From Sphingobium sp. CECT 9361 (GTDB lineage: Bacteria; Pseudomonadota; Alphaproteobacteria; Sphingomonadales; Sphingomonadaceae): a stretch of 64,000 nucleotides of DNA. The notes beneath the pieces are model-generated. The model did not search any database and had not been told where the DNA came from. It worked only from the letters and a program-made list of their open reading frames with translations. Below are positions 8,758 to 17,576 of the stretch, piece by piece. The stretch is taken from positions 148,737-212,736 of the forward strand of contig NZ_CAKKNC010000007.1 of assembly GCF_918741285.1 (NCBI RefSeq), in the 5' to 3' direction. The translations under genes and the position numbers were made by a program. Each line of letters begins with the position of its first letter. Within the stretch, counting starts at the first letter, position 1.

Positions 8758-10086
8758 TTACCGCAATGCTGTCAGCTTGCCGTCATCCGCAAGAATATAC
8801 AGCGTATTGTTAGCGACAACGGGCGACAATGACATGGAGTGATCCATGTCTTCCGCCTTCTGGACCGCGCCGGTGGTCGGATCGACATACAGCATGTCGC
8901 CCTGCGTAGATACCAGGATCAATCGATTGCCCGCCAGCACGGGGCCGGTCCACCGAATCGCGCCCGTCTTCTTCTTGGCCTTGCGCCAACGATCAAGCTG
9001 ACTGATCCAGCGAATGTTGCCCGTTGCGCGCGCCACGCAAAGCAGCTTGGCGTCATCGGTGACGACGAAGACCCATTCGCCGACGACCCATGGCGTCGAA
9101 ATGCCAGCAATGTTGATTTCCCACAAACGCTGCCCGCTGGTGAGTTCGTAGGAAGCCATGCGTCCGCCCTGCCCGATGGCAAAGACACGTCCGCGGTCGA
9201 TCACTGGATCAGCGTCGATATCGGTCAGCGTCGCAACAGCCGTCGAAATGCTGGTCCGGGACAATGCGTCTCCCCAAAGCGTCCGACCATTTTCATAACG
9301 GTAGGCATTGAGTTCGCCTGAGCTATACCCGGCCAGCACGGTGCCTTGCGCCGCGGCCGGAGCGGCTACGCCAAACACGGCGGTCACTTGCAGCGTAGCG
9401 GACTCAGTCCATTGCGTTTCGCCATCGCTCTGGTTGAGAGCGAAAATCTGATTGTCCTGGCTCATGACATAAGCATGGCCGTTGGCTAGCGTCGGCGCGC
9501 CGCGCAATGGACCGCCGGGACGCTTTTTCCAGACGATTGAACCGTCGGCAACATTGAGAGCCACGACATCGCCTACCCCGGTGGAAGCGAAGACGCGATC
9601 GCCCACGACGCTGACGCCGCCACCGAACAGCGATCTGCCATTGCCCTCGGCAGGCAGTGCGGTCTGCCAGAGACGGGCACCGGTCCCGGCGTCCATAGCG
9701 ATGACCCGCGCTTCTGCATCCATCACGAACAGCTTGCCGCCGGATATCACAGGCGATGCGCCCAGTCGGGCGCGTGGCGTGCTACCACTGATTGTCGCGC
9801 TCCAGGCTTGCGCAGGCGATGCACCCAAAGCAACATGCCCCATCGCCTTCGACGGATTGCCGCCATGCTGGGACCACTCGTCATTCGCCACCGCTTCGGG
9901 AAGGGTGATGGCAACTTCGGCCAGTGCGGGATCGACCTCTACGCCTTGCTCAGTGGACAGAATCGAGGTGCGCTTACCGACGACCGGCGTCTTCGGCCCG
10001 CCCTTCTTTCCGCCGATTATGCCACATCCGCCCAGCAACGCGATGCCAGCCAGCAGAGCACCGCTCCGGATCAATTTACTGCGCAT
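8758..10086 (-). CDS. bamB: Outer membrane protein assembly factor BamB
   Basis: Lipoprotein of the BAM complex that helps fold beta-barrel proteins into the outer membrane. The 442-residue protein starts with a lipoprotein signal ending LLGGC (Cys21), followed by PQQ-like beta-propeller repeats with the recurring A(R/D)G...LW or W pattern, for example TGARLWQTALP, DGSIVWKKRPGG and SGQRLWEINI. The ATG at 10086 was chosen because it places the signal peptide at the N-terminus; an open frame extends upstream to 10206 but codes for nothing typical. It overlaps the end of the TPR gene by 11 bases, so the two are translationally linked. Confidence 0.93.
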   Translation of the reverse strand: MRSKLIRSGALLAGIALLGGCGIIGGKKGGPKTPVVGKRTSILSTEQGVEVDPALAEVAITLPEAVANDEWSQHGGNPSKAMGHVALGASPAQAWSATISGSTPRARLGASPVISGGKLFVMDAEARVIAMDAGTGARLWQTALPAEGNGRSLFGGGVSVVGDRVFASTGVGDVVALNVADGSIVWKKRPGGPLRGAPTLANGHAYVMSQDNQIFALNQSDGETQWTESATLQVTAVFGVAAPAAAQGTVLAGYSSGELNAYRYENGRTLWGDALSRTSISTAVATLTDIDADPVIDRGRVFAIGQGGRMASYELTSGQRLWEINIAGISTPWVVGEWVFVVTDDAKLLCVARATGNIRWISQLDRWRKAKKKTGAIRWTGPVLAGNRLILVSTQGDMLYVDPTTGAVQKAEDMDHSMSLSPVVANNTLYILADDGKLTALR

Positions 10087-10789
10087 TGTTGCCGCTATCC
10101 TCATTTTCAATCGCTTCGATTGCATCGATACCCAATAAGCCCGCCATCTGTCGCGCACGTGAACGGATCGTCTGCGGCACAGTTTTGTCCTTGGCCATGG
10201 CTGCAAAAATAGGCCCTGCCAGATCGGGCTTGCTCATCTTCATGTAGGCAATAGCCGTCATTTCACCTGCGCTGCCGAACCAAGGATCGCCAGCGACCGC
10301 CAATGGCTTCATCCGCGCGACGATATCGGCAGGCTTCATCTTGTCGAACTCAATCGACGTCTGCCGCACCAGCGCGAGATCGCGATAAGGCTGGTCAAGG
10401 CTCGTGTCCGCTGCCATCGCCTTATAGATGGCCAAAGCGCCCCCAGTATCGCCCTTACCTGCAGCGACTGCCGCCTTCGCCAATTGCGCGGCTGCGCGAT
10501 AACCCGACTGGTCCGCTTTGCTCAGAGCGTCCAGCTTGGCCGCATCGGGCACACCGCCAGCAGCCACCACATCAAGCACCTTCGCCATTTCCTCGGCGGT
10601 CTCACCGGACTTGCGGGCGCTGTGATGCTCCCAATAGAGCCAACCGGCGAATGCGATCAAACCCGCAACGATCGCGCCAACGACCCAGCGGCCATAATTC
10701 TGCCAAAAGCGCAGCATCCGATCCTGTCGGACGGCGTCATCGACTTCGCGCATAAAGGCTTCATTGGGTTGTGGCGTAATGGCCAACAT
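10076..10789 (-). CDS. YfgM-like TPR membrane protein
   Basis: A 237-residue protein with a cytoplasmic N-terminus, one transmembrane helix (about residues 36-53, GAIVAGLIAFAGWLYW) and a helical tetratricopeptide-like domain outside. This matches the YfgM family, which binds the SecYEG translocon and periplasmic chaperones, and the yfgM-bamB-der gene order known from Escherichia coli is conserved here. The ATG at 10789 is used; an internal Met at residue 13 is possible. It overlaps bamB. Confidence 0.85.
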   Translation of the reverse strand: MLAITPQPNEAFMREVDDAVRQDRMLRFWQNYGRWVVGAIVAGLIAFAGWLYWEHHSARKSGETAEEMAKVLDVVAAGGVPDAAKLDALSKADQSGYRAAAQLAKAAVAAGKGDTGGALAIYKAMAADTSLDQPYRDLALVRQTSIEFDKMKPADIVARMKPLAVAGDPWFGSAGEMTAIAYMKMSKPDLAGPIFAAMAKDKTVPQTIRSRARQMAGLLGIDAIEAIENEDSGNNAQ

Positions 10790-10861
10790 CGCTCTCCGGT
10801 ACTACAGCAAAACAGGGGGGAATTGGCCGCGGACCTTAGCGATCCGTTGCCTTTGCGCAAC

Positions 10862-11734
10862 TTACTTTTTCGGACGATACACCTGTTCGTCAGTGGGAAA
10901 GCTCCGGTCGCGGACATCGCTGGCGTAGCGCGTCGCCGCACCAGCAATCATATCGCCCATTGCTTCATAGCGTTTAACAAACCGCGGTACACGGTCGAAC
11001 ATGCCAAGCATGTCCTCGGTCACCAAAACTTGCCCATCGCACCTGGCTGAGGCGCCTATCCCGATGACCGGACAAGGCACTGCGGCTGTGATCGCATCGG
11101 CGACATCTTCCAATACGCCTTCGACTACCATGGTGAAACATCCCGCTTCCGCAACCACTTTGGCATCGCGCAGGATTTTGGCGGCTTCCGCGTCGCTGCG
11201 TCCCCGCGCGCCATAGCCGCCCAGCGCATTGACCGCTTGAGGCGTTAAGCCAACATGCGCGCACACAGGAATGCCCCGCGCCAACAAGAAGGCGATCGTT
11301 TCCGCCATGGCTTCCCCGCCCTCCAGCTTTACGCCAGCCGCGCCGGTTTCTTTGAGGATTCGCGCGGCACTTTCGAACGCCTGTACCGGGGACGCCTCGT
11401 AACTGCCAAACGGCATATCGACGATCACGACCGAGTGATAGCTGCCACGGACAACAGCGGCGCCGTGTGCGCACATCATGTCGAGGCTGACCGGGACCGT
11501 CGAGGGCAAGCCGTAGATTACCTGACCCAACGAATCTCCAACAAGCAGAAGATCGCAGTGCGGATCAAGCAATTGTGCCATGCGGGCGGTGTACGCCGTC
11601 AGCATCACAATAGGCTCTGCGGTCACTCCATCCGCCTTTCGCGCACGGATCGCCGGAACGGTGAGACGTTTCATTGGCGCAGGCGTGGGGTTGGCGCGGC
11701 TGGTCGATGTATCGATGGTGAAAGTCGTGGACAT
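10862..11734 (-). CDS. panB: 3-methyl-2-oxobutanoate hydroxymethyltransferase PanB
   Basis: Transfers a hydroxymethyl group from methylene-tetrahydrofolate to 2-oxoisovalerate to give ketopantoate, the first committed step of pantothenate synthesis. The 290-residue protein has the family blocks [35 protein letters not shown] and CFTMVVEGV, including the metal-binding aspartates and the catalytic glutamate of VEGV. The first 20 residues are a poorly conserved extension, and Met21 ([13 protein letters not shown]) is a plausible alternative start. No other pan gene is nearby. Confidence 0.95.
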   Translation of the reverse strand: MSTTFTIDTSTSRANPTPAPMKRLTVPAIRARKADGVTAEPIVMLTAYTARMAQLLDPHCDLLLVGDSLGQVIYGLPSTVPVSLDMMCAHGAAVVRGSYHSVVIVDMPFGSYEASPVQAFESAARILKETGAAGVKLEGGEAMAETIAFLLARGIPVCAHVGLTPQAVNALGGYGARGRSDAEAAKILRDAKVVAEAGCFTMVVEGVLEDVADAITAAVPCPVIGIGASARCDGQVLVTEDMLGMFDRVPRFVKRYEAMGDMIAGAATRYASDVRDRSFPTDEQVYRPKK

Positions 11735-11781
11735 GGCTGCGCTCTACCCCAGCCGCAAAGCAGGCGCAAACCAAGTAAGGA

Positions 11782-12306
11782 TTAGTCGTCCTTGTCAGGC
11801 AAGAGTTCGGGAACTTCCGCTTGAGCCGCCTTGTTGGGTGCTGCCGGGAAAGCACAGCCTTTGTTCAGGCCCATCCCTTTCAGAAATGCCCGGCGGACAG
11901 ACCCGGCATACACTGCCGCTTCGACGCGGCGCTGCTGTTTGTCTGCGCCAGTAATGACCCGCACCAATCCGAGTCCCGGCAAGATCGACCTGACGACTTC
12001 GCCAGCAGCGGTAGCAGCCAATGCCGATCCTTCACCTTTTTTCTTCTCCGGCGCATCCGCGTCGGGGCCAAGTGCGGTACCCAGCTTCAATACTTCCGCA
12101 CTGATCTGTTTGCATGTGCGCATATTTCGGGTGGAATAAGGCGCACTGGCGGCCAGTTGCAAGATCTCCGGGATCTTGTCATCCTTGATCCGCGTATCGC
12201 GCAACGGTTGAGTTACGGCGCGCTCTACCTTGCTTTGATTCTGTGCATGGACCGGCGTTACCAAGACAAATGGCAACAGGATAAAGAAAGCTTTGTAACG
12301 CTGCAT
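11782..12306 (-). CDS. Secreted protein of unknown function
   Basis: A 174-residue protein with a clear signal peptide (hydrophobic core FFILLPFVLV, likely cleavage after VHA-Q near residue 21). The mature part is charged and helical, with two cysteines (MRTCKQ and NKGCAFP), a glycine-rich hydrophobic patch in the middle and an acidic tail. I do not recognise a family. A strong GGAGG just before the ATG supports the start. It follows the TonB receptor on the same strand, but a terminator-like hairpin separates them. Confidence 0.7.
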   Translation of the reverse strand: MQRYKAFFILLPFVLVTPVHAQNQSKVERAVTQPLRDTRIKDDKIPEILQLAASAPYSTRNMRTCKQISAEVLKLGTALGPDADAPEKKKGEGSALAATAAGEVVRSILPGLGLVRVITGADKQQRRVEAAVYAGSVRRAFLKGMGLNKGCAFPAAPNKAAQAEVPELLPDKDD

Positions 12307-12340
12307 GTAGGACCTCCACTGACGATTATCGTATCGACTG

Positions 12341-12376
12341 CGGAAGGAAACGCGGGAGCCGCCAATCGGCTCCCGC
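12341..12376 (-). terminator. Terminator after the TonB-dependent receptor gene
   Basis: GCGGGAGCCG (12352-12361) and CGGCTCCCGC (12367-12376) pair perfectly over 10 bp with a 5-base loop. On the minus strand the hairpin is followed by GTTTCCTT, a modest U-run. It starts 18 bases after the receptor stop codon. Confidence 0.65.
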
Positions 12377-12393
12377 TTCGTTACGAAAAGGTA

Positions 12394-14811
12394 TCAAAAA
12401 CTGCCTTTGATAGTTAGACCGTAGGTGCGCGGGTCGCCGGGCTGACCAGCCACCAAGCCAACATTGCCAGGCGCAGTCTGAAGCAGTTCGAAGTAGTTCA
12501 CGTCGGATGCGTTACGCACCCAACCGAACACGTCGAGATTGCCGCCACGGAAGCCAAGCCGGAAATTGGTCACGGCGTAGCCTTTGATCCAGGTGTAGTC
12601 GGACGGTGACGGGTTGGACGAGAAGTGCGAACGATAATTGCCATCTACGCCAAGGTACACCTGGCCTTCCCTGGCCAGCAAGGTGACGGGCACATTGGCT
12701 TCCGCGCCATAGGACAGCGATATCTTCGAAACGCCGGGCAAGCGCTGACCGGAAATGTCGCAGTTTGCTGGGCTTAGCCCACCCGGAGTACCCGGCGCGC
12801 TGGCGGTCTGCCCTGCCGCCACTGTCGTTCCGCCCGAAAGCTCGGGCGGGCAAGGGGCATCTACGAACTTCACATATTTCGCATCGGTGTAAGCACCGTT
12901 GACATAGGCGGTGAAACGCTCGCTCGGACGGATCGCGAAATCGGCCTCGATGCCTTGCGACCGGACCTTGCCCGCATTGGCCAGATAGCCGCGCAGAACA
13001 CCAAGCTGGCCGTTGGTAACAGTTGCCTGATAATTTTTGATGTCGGTGCGGAACGCCGCAAGGTTGAAGGTGGCTTTGCGATCCCAAAGCTGCGTCTTGA
13101 TACCCGCCTCGAAATGATTGACCGATTCCGGCTTGATTTCCGACAGCAACGGGTTGCCGGCAGCGTCGGTCGGCAGCCCGTTCTGATTGATACCAAAGGT
13201 TTTGAAGCTCTTGGCATATGTCGCGTACGCCAGAACGTCGGAGGCAACTTTGTAGCTGGCAGTAAAATCGTAAGTGAAGTTCCAGTCGCTATCTGATGGT
13301 GCACTGGTCTGCGGAGAGAAAATGCCGCATTGAGCCGCGCCAATGGACCCTGCCGGTTGCGGGCACGTCGAGTTGGCCCCCGCCCCGGTTGTAACGACGC
13401 GCTGATAGAAGCCCGACTTCTTATCGTAGTTCAGACGGACACCGGGCTGAAGCGTCAAGGCGTCGGTAAGTTTCCAGCTTAACTGACCGAACAAAGCGAC
13501 GCTCGTGCTCTTGAGGTTTTGTGTATTGCGTGCAGTCAGGCCCTGCAGAACGGCAGGGTTGTTGGCCAGTGCTCCAGTAAGGTTCCATTTGCTGGACGCC
13601 GATCCCTGCTGCTCGAAACCTTGCGTGTCGATCCGCTGATTGAACGCGAACGCACCCAGCACGAAATCAAACTTCTGCCCGGAATAATTGTACCGCAACT
13701 CCTGGGAATACTGATCCTGCTGCGATGGGTTGTTCGATGCAGACACGATATCTAGCCCTGTGAAATCACGGTCATTTTCCGGCTTCCAGTCCCAGAACCG
13801 CCACGCCGTTACCGATGTCAGCGTACCGGGGCCAACGTCCCATTTGACCTTCAGCGATGCACCGCCGATTATGTTTCCTGCGCTCAACGGCGAATTGACG
13901 TCGGTCAAGCGATCGAACGGATTACGGCTCACCACGGTATAGTTCTCTGCCGCCGCCAATGCATCATACTGTCGTGCGAGCGCACGCTGTGTCCGACCGA
14001 CGCGCACGAACACAGTGCCGCAGCATTCAGGATCCTGCCTGCTGTAATCGCCGGCAAGGGTAATGCTCAAATCCTCGTTCGGCTTGAACAGCAACTGGCC
14101 ACGCACGCCCAGATTGTCCTGCTCGTTAACCCAGCGATCCGACGTTACGTTGTAGATAGTGCCGCGGCGCGAGGTGGTCGACGCAGCGATGCGGGCGGCC
14201 ACCTTGTCCGACAACGGGCCAGAGACGGCTGCTTTGGCTTGTTTGAAATTCAGATTACCGAACGTCACTTCGGCTCTGCCTTCGAAATCGAAGGTGGGCT
14301 GATTGGTCGTAATGTTGATGGCACCCGCCATGGTATTCTTGCCGTAGAGCGTGCCTTGCGGACCGCGCAACACTTCGACCTGAGCCACATCCAGGAAGTC
14401 GAACACCGCAGCGGCGACCCGCGCATTGTAAACGTCATCGACATAGATGCCGACGCCCTGCTCAAACCCGTCGCTGGTCAGGCCGAATGGCACGCCGAGG
14501 CCACGAATGTTGACGGCCGTGTTGCGCGGGTTAGACGAGTAGACTTGTAGCGTGGGCGTAAGTTGCTGAAGCTTCTGGATGTTGAAATTGCCCGTCGCCT
14601 CTATGCTGTTTCCATTGATGACCGAAATTGCCAAAGGCACTTCCTGCGCCGTTTCGACACGACGACGGGCCGTAACGACGATCCCGGAGTTGCTAGCATC
14701 GCCGGATGTCGCGGCTTGATCGACCGGCGCTGCTTCCTCCTGCGCATATGCTGCAGGCACGGCTATTGGTGCGCTCGCCGCCGTGGCGAGCAACAGAAAA
14801 CGAATGCTCAT
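12394..14811 (-). CDS. TonB-dependent outer-membrane receptor
   Basis: An 805-residue outer-membrane transporter energised by TonB-ExbBD. It has a signal peptide ending AYAQ (about residue 24), a TonB-box-like GIVVTARRR near residue 43, a plug domain with NIRGLGVPFG and VEVLRGPQGTLYGKNTMAGAINI, and a beta-barrel ending in a terminal Phe (TIKGSF). This is the CirA/OMR type abundant in sphingomonads. The substrate cannot be read from the sequence. Neighbouring YezD-like and Rrf2 genes suggest a link to sulfur compound uptake, which is an inference. A GAGGGG precedes the ATG. Confidence 0.93.
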   Translation of the reverse strand: MSIRFLLLATAASAPIAVPAAYAQEEAAPVDQAATSGDASNSGIVVTARRRVETAQEVPLAISVINGNSIEATGNFNIQKLQQLTPTLQVYSSNPRNTAVNIRGLGVPFGLTSDGFEQGVGIYVDDVYNARVAAAVFDFLDVAQVEVLRGPQGTLYGKNTMAGAINITTNQPTFDFEGRAEVTFGNLNFKQAKAAVSGPLSDKVAARIAASTTSRRGTIYNVTSDRWVNEQDNLGVRGQLLFKPNEDLSITLAGDYSRQDPECCGTVFVRVGRTQRALARQYDALAAAENYTVVSRNPFDRLTDVNSPLSAGNIIGGASLKVKWDVGPGTLTSVTAWRFWDWKPENDRDFTGLDIVSASNNPSQQDQYSQELRYNYSGQKFDFVLGAFAFNQRIDTQGFEQQGSASSKWNLTGALANNPAVLQGLTARNTQNLKSTSVALFGQLSWKLTDALTLQPGVRLNYDKKSGFYQRVVTTGAGANSTCPQPAGSIGAAQCGIFSPQTSAPSDSDWNFTYDFTASYKVASDVLAYATYAKSFKTFGINQNGLPTDAAGNPLLSEIKPESVNHFEAGIKTQLWDRKATFNLAAFRTDIKNYQATVTNGQLGVLRGYLANAGKVRSQGIEADFAIRPSERFTAYVNGAYTDAKYVKFVDAPCPPELSGGTTVAAGQTASAPGTPGGLSPANCDISGQRLPGVSKISLSYGAEANVPVTLLAREGQVYLGVDGNYRSHFSSNPSPSDYTWIKGYAVTNFRLGFRGGNLDVFGWVRNASDVNYFELLQTAPGNVGLVAGQPGDPRTYGLTIKGSF

Positions 14812-14902
14812 TGAAACCCCTCTTCATTCCGTTGTCGGATTGGACATAACGGCGTCTCCGGGGGTCCGGTCGAAGCCCGTATTTAGCAGAGCTTGGAAAA
14901 GC

Positions 14903-14919
14903 GCCTGTCTCTATCAGGC
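14903..14919 (-). terminator. Possible attenuator or terminator overlapping the yezD-like stop codon
   Basis: On the minus strand GCCTG and CAGGC (14915-14919 and 14903-14907) pair around a 7-base loop and are followed by GCTTTTCC. The stem is only 5 bp and includes the stop codon of the YezD-like gene. It could reduce read-through into the receptor gene. Confidence 0.3.
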
Positions 14920-15123
14920 AGAAAAGCGCGTCTTTTCCGTCACATCAAGTTGCACGACACGCGCATCATGCACGGTCAAAGTGATCGACCCGAACCGCAA
15001 CGATTCCAAAGCCGTTTTTATCGCCGCGATGCTTGCATCGATGTTGATCCGGCCTGCTTCGCCCGTAGTCGCTGACGCAGGGCGCGCAGGTCGGATAAAG
15101 CGTTCCGGCTCGTCATTGCTCAT
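14914..15123 (-). CDS. YezD-like (DUF2292) small protein
   Basis: A 69-residue protein whose C-terminal half, with ALESLRFGSITLTVHDARVVQLDVTEK, is the DUF2292/YezD domain. Family members are frequently encoded beside sulfate or sulfonate uptake genes, although no biochemical role is established that I know of. The first 25 residues are variable. A very strong AGGAGGTGA ahead of the ATG suggests efficient translation. It lies between the RBBP9-like hydrolase and the TonB receptor on the same strand. Confidence 0.85.
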   Translation of the reverse strand: MSNDEPERFIRPARPASATTGEAGRINIDASIAAIKTALESLRFGSITLTVHDARVVQLDVTEKTRFSA

Positions 15124-15209
15124 CGTTCACCTCCTGCCGTCATACATATCTCAACTTACACAATAGACAAAAAAGCAATGCTCGGGGGATTGCAAGATAA
15201 ACTATCCTT

Positions 15210-15905
15210 TCACCTCTGGATGCCTTGGGAGCAACCGTTTGCGCCAGATACCGATCTGAACAACCTGGGCGGCGCAGATTGTGATGCTGCGCTTTGATCT
15301 TCGGATAGCGCAATCAGATGGTCGAGCAATGACTGGCCAAAGCGCCATTCGCCCAACCCGCTTTCTGCGTTGATGTGACCGCTATGTCCGGCGTCGACGA
15401 TCTGACTGCCCCAATTTTTGCCGATGCTGTGCGCCCGCTCATAGAAAATATAGGGGTCATTTCGACTGGCCACCACGATTGACGGGAAAGGTAGGGCAGC
15501 GCGGGGAACGGGTGCAAATCCGCCGATGGTTTCCGGCGTTTCCATACGCTCGCAATCAGGGGGTGCGACGAGTAGAGCGCCTGCCACCGGCCACCCATAA
15601 GGCTGGCTTTGCAACGCGCCCCACCAAGCGACCGCATGGCAACCCAAACTGTGTGCCGCAAGAATGATGGGCGCACCAAATCCATGTGCCGTTTCCCGGA
15701 TGGCCGTGTCCAGGCGGTTTACCCAGCTATTGCGGGTGGGACTCGCCCAACTGCCAAGGTCCACCCGGTGGCAGTCACCCCGCGTCGCTTCCCACAAGGT
15801 TTGCCAATGTCCCGGACCACTGTTGTTGAGGCCCGGGACGGTCAGCACCACGGGCTGTTGTGTTCGTCCACCTTGCAGTGAACTCGACCGCACGTATCGA
15901 TCCAT
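15210..15905 (-). CDS. RBBP9/YdeN-family serine hydrolase
   Basis: A cytosolic alpha/beta hydrolase of 231 residues. The family opening LTVPGLNNSGPGHWQTLWE is present, with a complete triad: Ser86 in AAHSLGCH, Asp150 in SRNDPY and His177 in GHINAESG. Family members hydrolyse small carboxylic esters, but natural substrates are mostly unknown. The ATG at 15905 is preferred over an upstream start at 15929 because AAGGAG lies 7 bases before it. A 17-bp near-palindrome containing a TATAAT on the minus strand lies about 40 bases upstream of this ATG. Confidence 0.88.
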   Translation of the reverse strand: MDRYVRSSSLQGGRTQQPVVLTVPGLNNSGPGHWQTLWEATRGDCHRVDLGSWASPTRNSWVNRLDTAIRETAHGFGAPIILAAHSLGCHAVAWWGALQSQPYGWPVAGALLVAPPDCERMETPETIGGFAPVPRAALPFPSIVVASRNDPYIFYERAHSIGKNWGSQIVDAGHSGHINAESGLGEWRFGQSLLDHLIALSEDQSAASQSAPPRLFRSVSGANGCSQGIQR

Positions 15906-15941
15906 CGTCCTGCTCCTTGCTTGTTGCACGTAACAGGTAAT

Positions 15942-15958
15942 TCTATTATTATAGTAGA
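15942..15958. promoter_or_regulatory. 17-bp near-palindrome, candidate Rrf2 operator
   Basis: TCTATTATTATAGTAGA is symmetrical about its centre except for one base pair. It is the most AT-rich spot in the region, contains TATAAT when read towards the hydrolase gene, and lies between that gene and the Rrf2 regulator gene. Rrf2 proteins bind imperfect AT-rich dyads of this size, so it is a good candidate operator overlapping the promoter. A TTGTCTA adjoining it also occurs upstream of the YezD-like gene. Confidence 0.45.
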
Positions 15959-16021
15959 CAATAGAGCAGCGCCAAAATGTGGCGAATTTTAGGCAGGCGG
16001 AAACGGGATCGTAGCGTGGGG

Positions 16022-16444
16022 CTATTCCACGTCCAGCGGCACAGGCTCTGCTAGGCTAATGCCATCCAGAACGCGCGCCGTCTCGTCACGGACACGCAAC
16101 ATCAGTCGATGCAAGCGGCACTCCGATTCCGGTAGGCAATTGGCGCAGGTCTCGTGCGCGAATCGGCTGGCACAAGGGGTCAGTGCCAACGATCCTCGCG
16201 TCAACCGAACGATATCGCCATAGCTGATGTCGATCGGCGACAGTGCCAGCCAATATCCGCCATCGCGTCCGCGCTGCGTATCGACCAGCCCTTCACGCGA
16301 CAGTTCGGACAGGATCACCGTCAGGAATTTGGCGGGTATCTTCTGCGTCTCGGCAATGTCCGTGAGCGGAACTGGTCCCTGCCCATATTGATCCGCCAGA
16401 TGTTGCAGAGCGCGTATGGCATAACGGGTCTTTTGAGACAGCAT
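16022..16444 (-). CDS. Rrf2-family transcriptional regulator with four clustered cysteines
   Basis: A 140-residue winged-helix regulator starting MLSQKTRYAIRALQHLA, with the wing sequence RGRDGGYWLA. The C-terminal region carries Cys91, Cys100, Cys103 and Cys109, close to the three cysteines that hold an Fe-S cluster in IscR, NsrR and RirA, so sensing of a cluster or of cysteine/sulfur status is likely. The ATG at 16444 gives the family N-terminus; one nine bases upstream is also possible. Its position ahead of the hydrolase, YezD-like and TonB receptor genes suggests that it regulates them. Confidence 0.88.
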   Translation of the reverse strand: MLSQKTRYAIRALQHLADQYGQGPVPLTDIAETQKIPAKFLTVILSELSREGLVDTQRGRDGGYWLALSPIDISYGDIVRLTRGSLALTPCASRFAHETCANCLPESECRLHRLMLRVRDETARVLDGISLAEPVPLDVE

Positions 16445-16510
16445 GTCTCTCATTCCACCGATATGCCGGGAATATCAAGTGTTCAGGAAGAGATAGTGTC
16501 AGCTTCGTTT

Positions 16511-17536
16511 TTAGGGTGCGAGAGATGCGCGGGCCAGCCCCGGAAAATCCGTGAAAAACCCATCCACGCCTGTTGCCACCAGCGCCCGCACCGCTGCCGC
16601 AAAATTTCCGTGTGCCGCAGGATCATCGCCGAGTCGCAACGCGGGCGGCAGGAACATATTTTCTGCGCGCAACGTCCACATATGCACCTGAATTCCGGCA
16701 TTATGCGCGCGCGCCACGAACCCAGTATCGCGGCCGTCAGGCGCAACAATCAGCGTGCCATTCGCACCGATCGCATTGGCATAGCCCGCGATCTGCTTCA
16801 TGCCTTCGCTGGTCAGCATGTCCGCATAGGATGTTTCGGGATGGTCGGCCGGACTGCCTTGCGCATCGACCAATTGAACAAGACGCAGGCGCGTTTTCAC
16901 GCGCAAGGCTTTCAGGTTGTCCACCTCGAACGATTGGATGAATACCGGATCGTCGGGCGAAGTATATCCGTAGCGGTCCAACAGCGCGAGCAACGTCGCT
17001 TCATGCGGCAAACCGATGTAGGCGAAATAGCTGGGATGCTTGGTCTCTGGATACACGCCGATGCGCCGCCGCGTTTCGGCATTTTTCGCGTCGATCAGCT
17101 TGAGCACTTCCTCGAATGTCGGCACCTGATACAGACCGTCAAAGCGTCGGTTCGCGGTGCGCACTTCCGGCAGCCGTTCCCGCGCGCGCAAGGTACGTAA
17201 CTCCGCGAGCGTAAAGTCCTCGGTAAACCACCCCGTAATCTGCTCGCCGTCGATGGTCTTAGTCGCCTTGCGGTCGGCAAATTCAGGATGGGACGCAACG
17301 TCGGTCGTGCCGCCGATTTCATTCTCATGCCGCACAACCAGAACGCCGTCCTTGGTCAGCACCAGATCGGGCTCGATAAAGTCAGCGCCCTGATCAATCG
17401 CACGCTCATATCCTGCGAGCGTGTGTTCGGGACGCTCGCCACTGGCGCCGCGGTGGGCAATGATGATCGGATCGGTGGCCATAGCGACCATCGGCATAGC
17501 CGCCAGCAGCGCGGCGGCAAACAGAGTTTTCAACAT
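16511..17536 (-). CDS. glpQ: Periplasmic glycerophosphodiester phosphodiesterase
   Basis: Hydrolyses glycerophosphodiesters to glycerol-3-phosphate and an alcohol. The protein has a signal peptide (first about 20 residues, ending AMA), then IIIAHRGASGERPEHT with the catalytic His28 and the metal ligand Glu, followed by FIEPDLVLTKDGVLVVRHE with the further acidic metal ligands and second catalytic histidine. The 341-residue length fits GlpQ rather than the shorter cytosolic UgpQ. The ATG at 17536 is used because the codon before it is TTG. It stands alone, with no glpT nearby. Confidence 0.92.
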   Translation of the reverse strand: MLKTLFAAALLAAMPMVAMATDPIIIAHRGASGERPEHTLAGYERAIDQGADFIEPDLVLTKDGVLVVRHENEIGGTTDVASHPEFADRKATKTIDGEQITGWFTEDFTLAELRTLRARERLPEVRTANRRFDGLYQVPTFEEVLKLIDAKNAETRRRIGVYPETKHPSYFAYIGLPHEATLLALLDRYGYTSPDDPVFIQSFEVDNLKALRVKTRLRLVQLVDAQGSPADHPETSYADMLTSEGMKQIAGYANAIGANGTLIVAPDGRDTGFVARAHNAGIQVHMWTLRAENMFLPPALRLGDDPAAHGNFAAAVRALVATGVDGFFTDFPGLARASLAP

Positions 17537-17576
17537 CAAGCGCGCTTATCGCATGTGCATGACGTCGACATGACGG

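Noticed and set aside
14812..14913. Riboswitch upstream of the TonB-dependent receptor
   Set aside because: The gap is only about 100 bases, lacks a conserved cobalamin, TPP or SAM core, and shows only a weak hairpin at the YezD-like stop.
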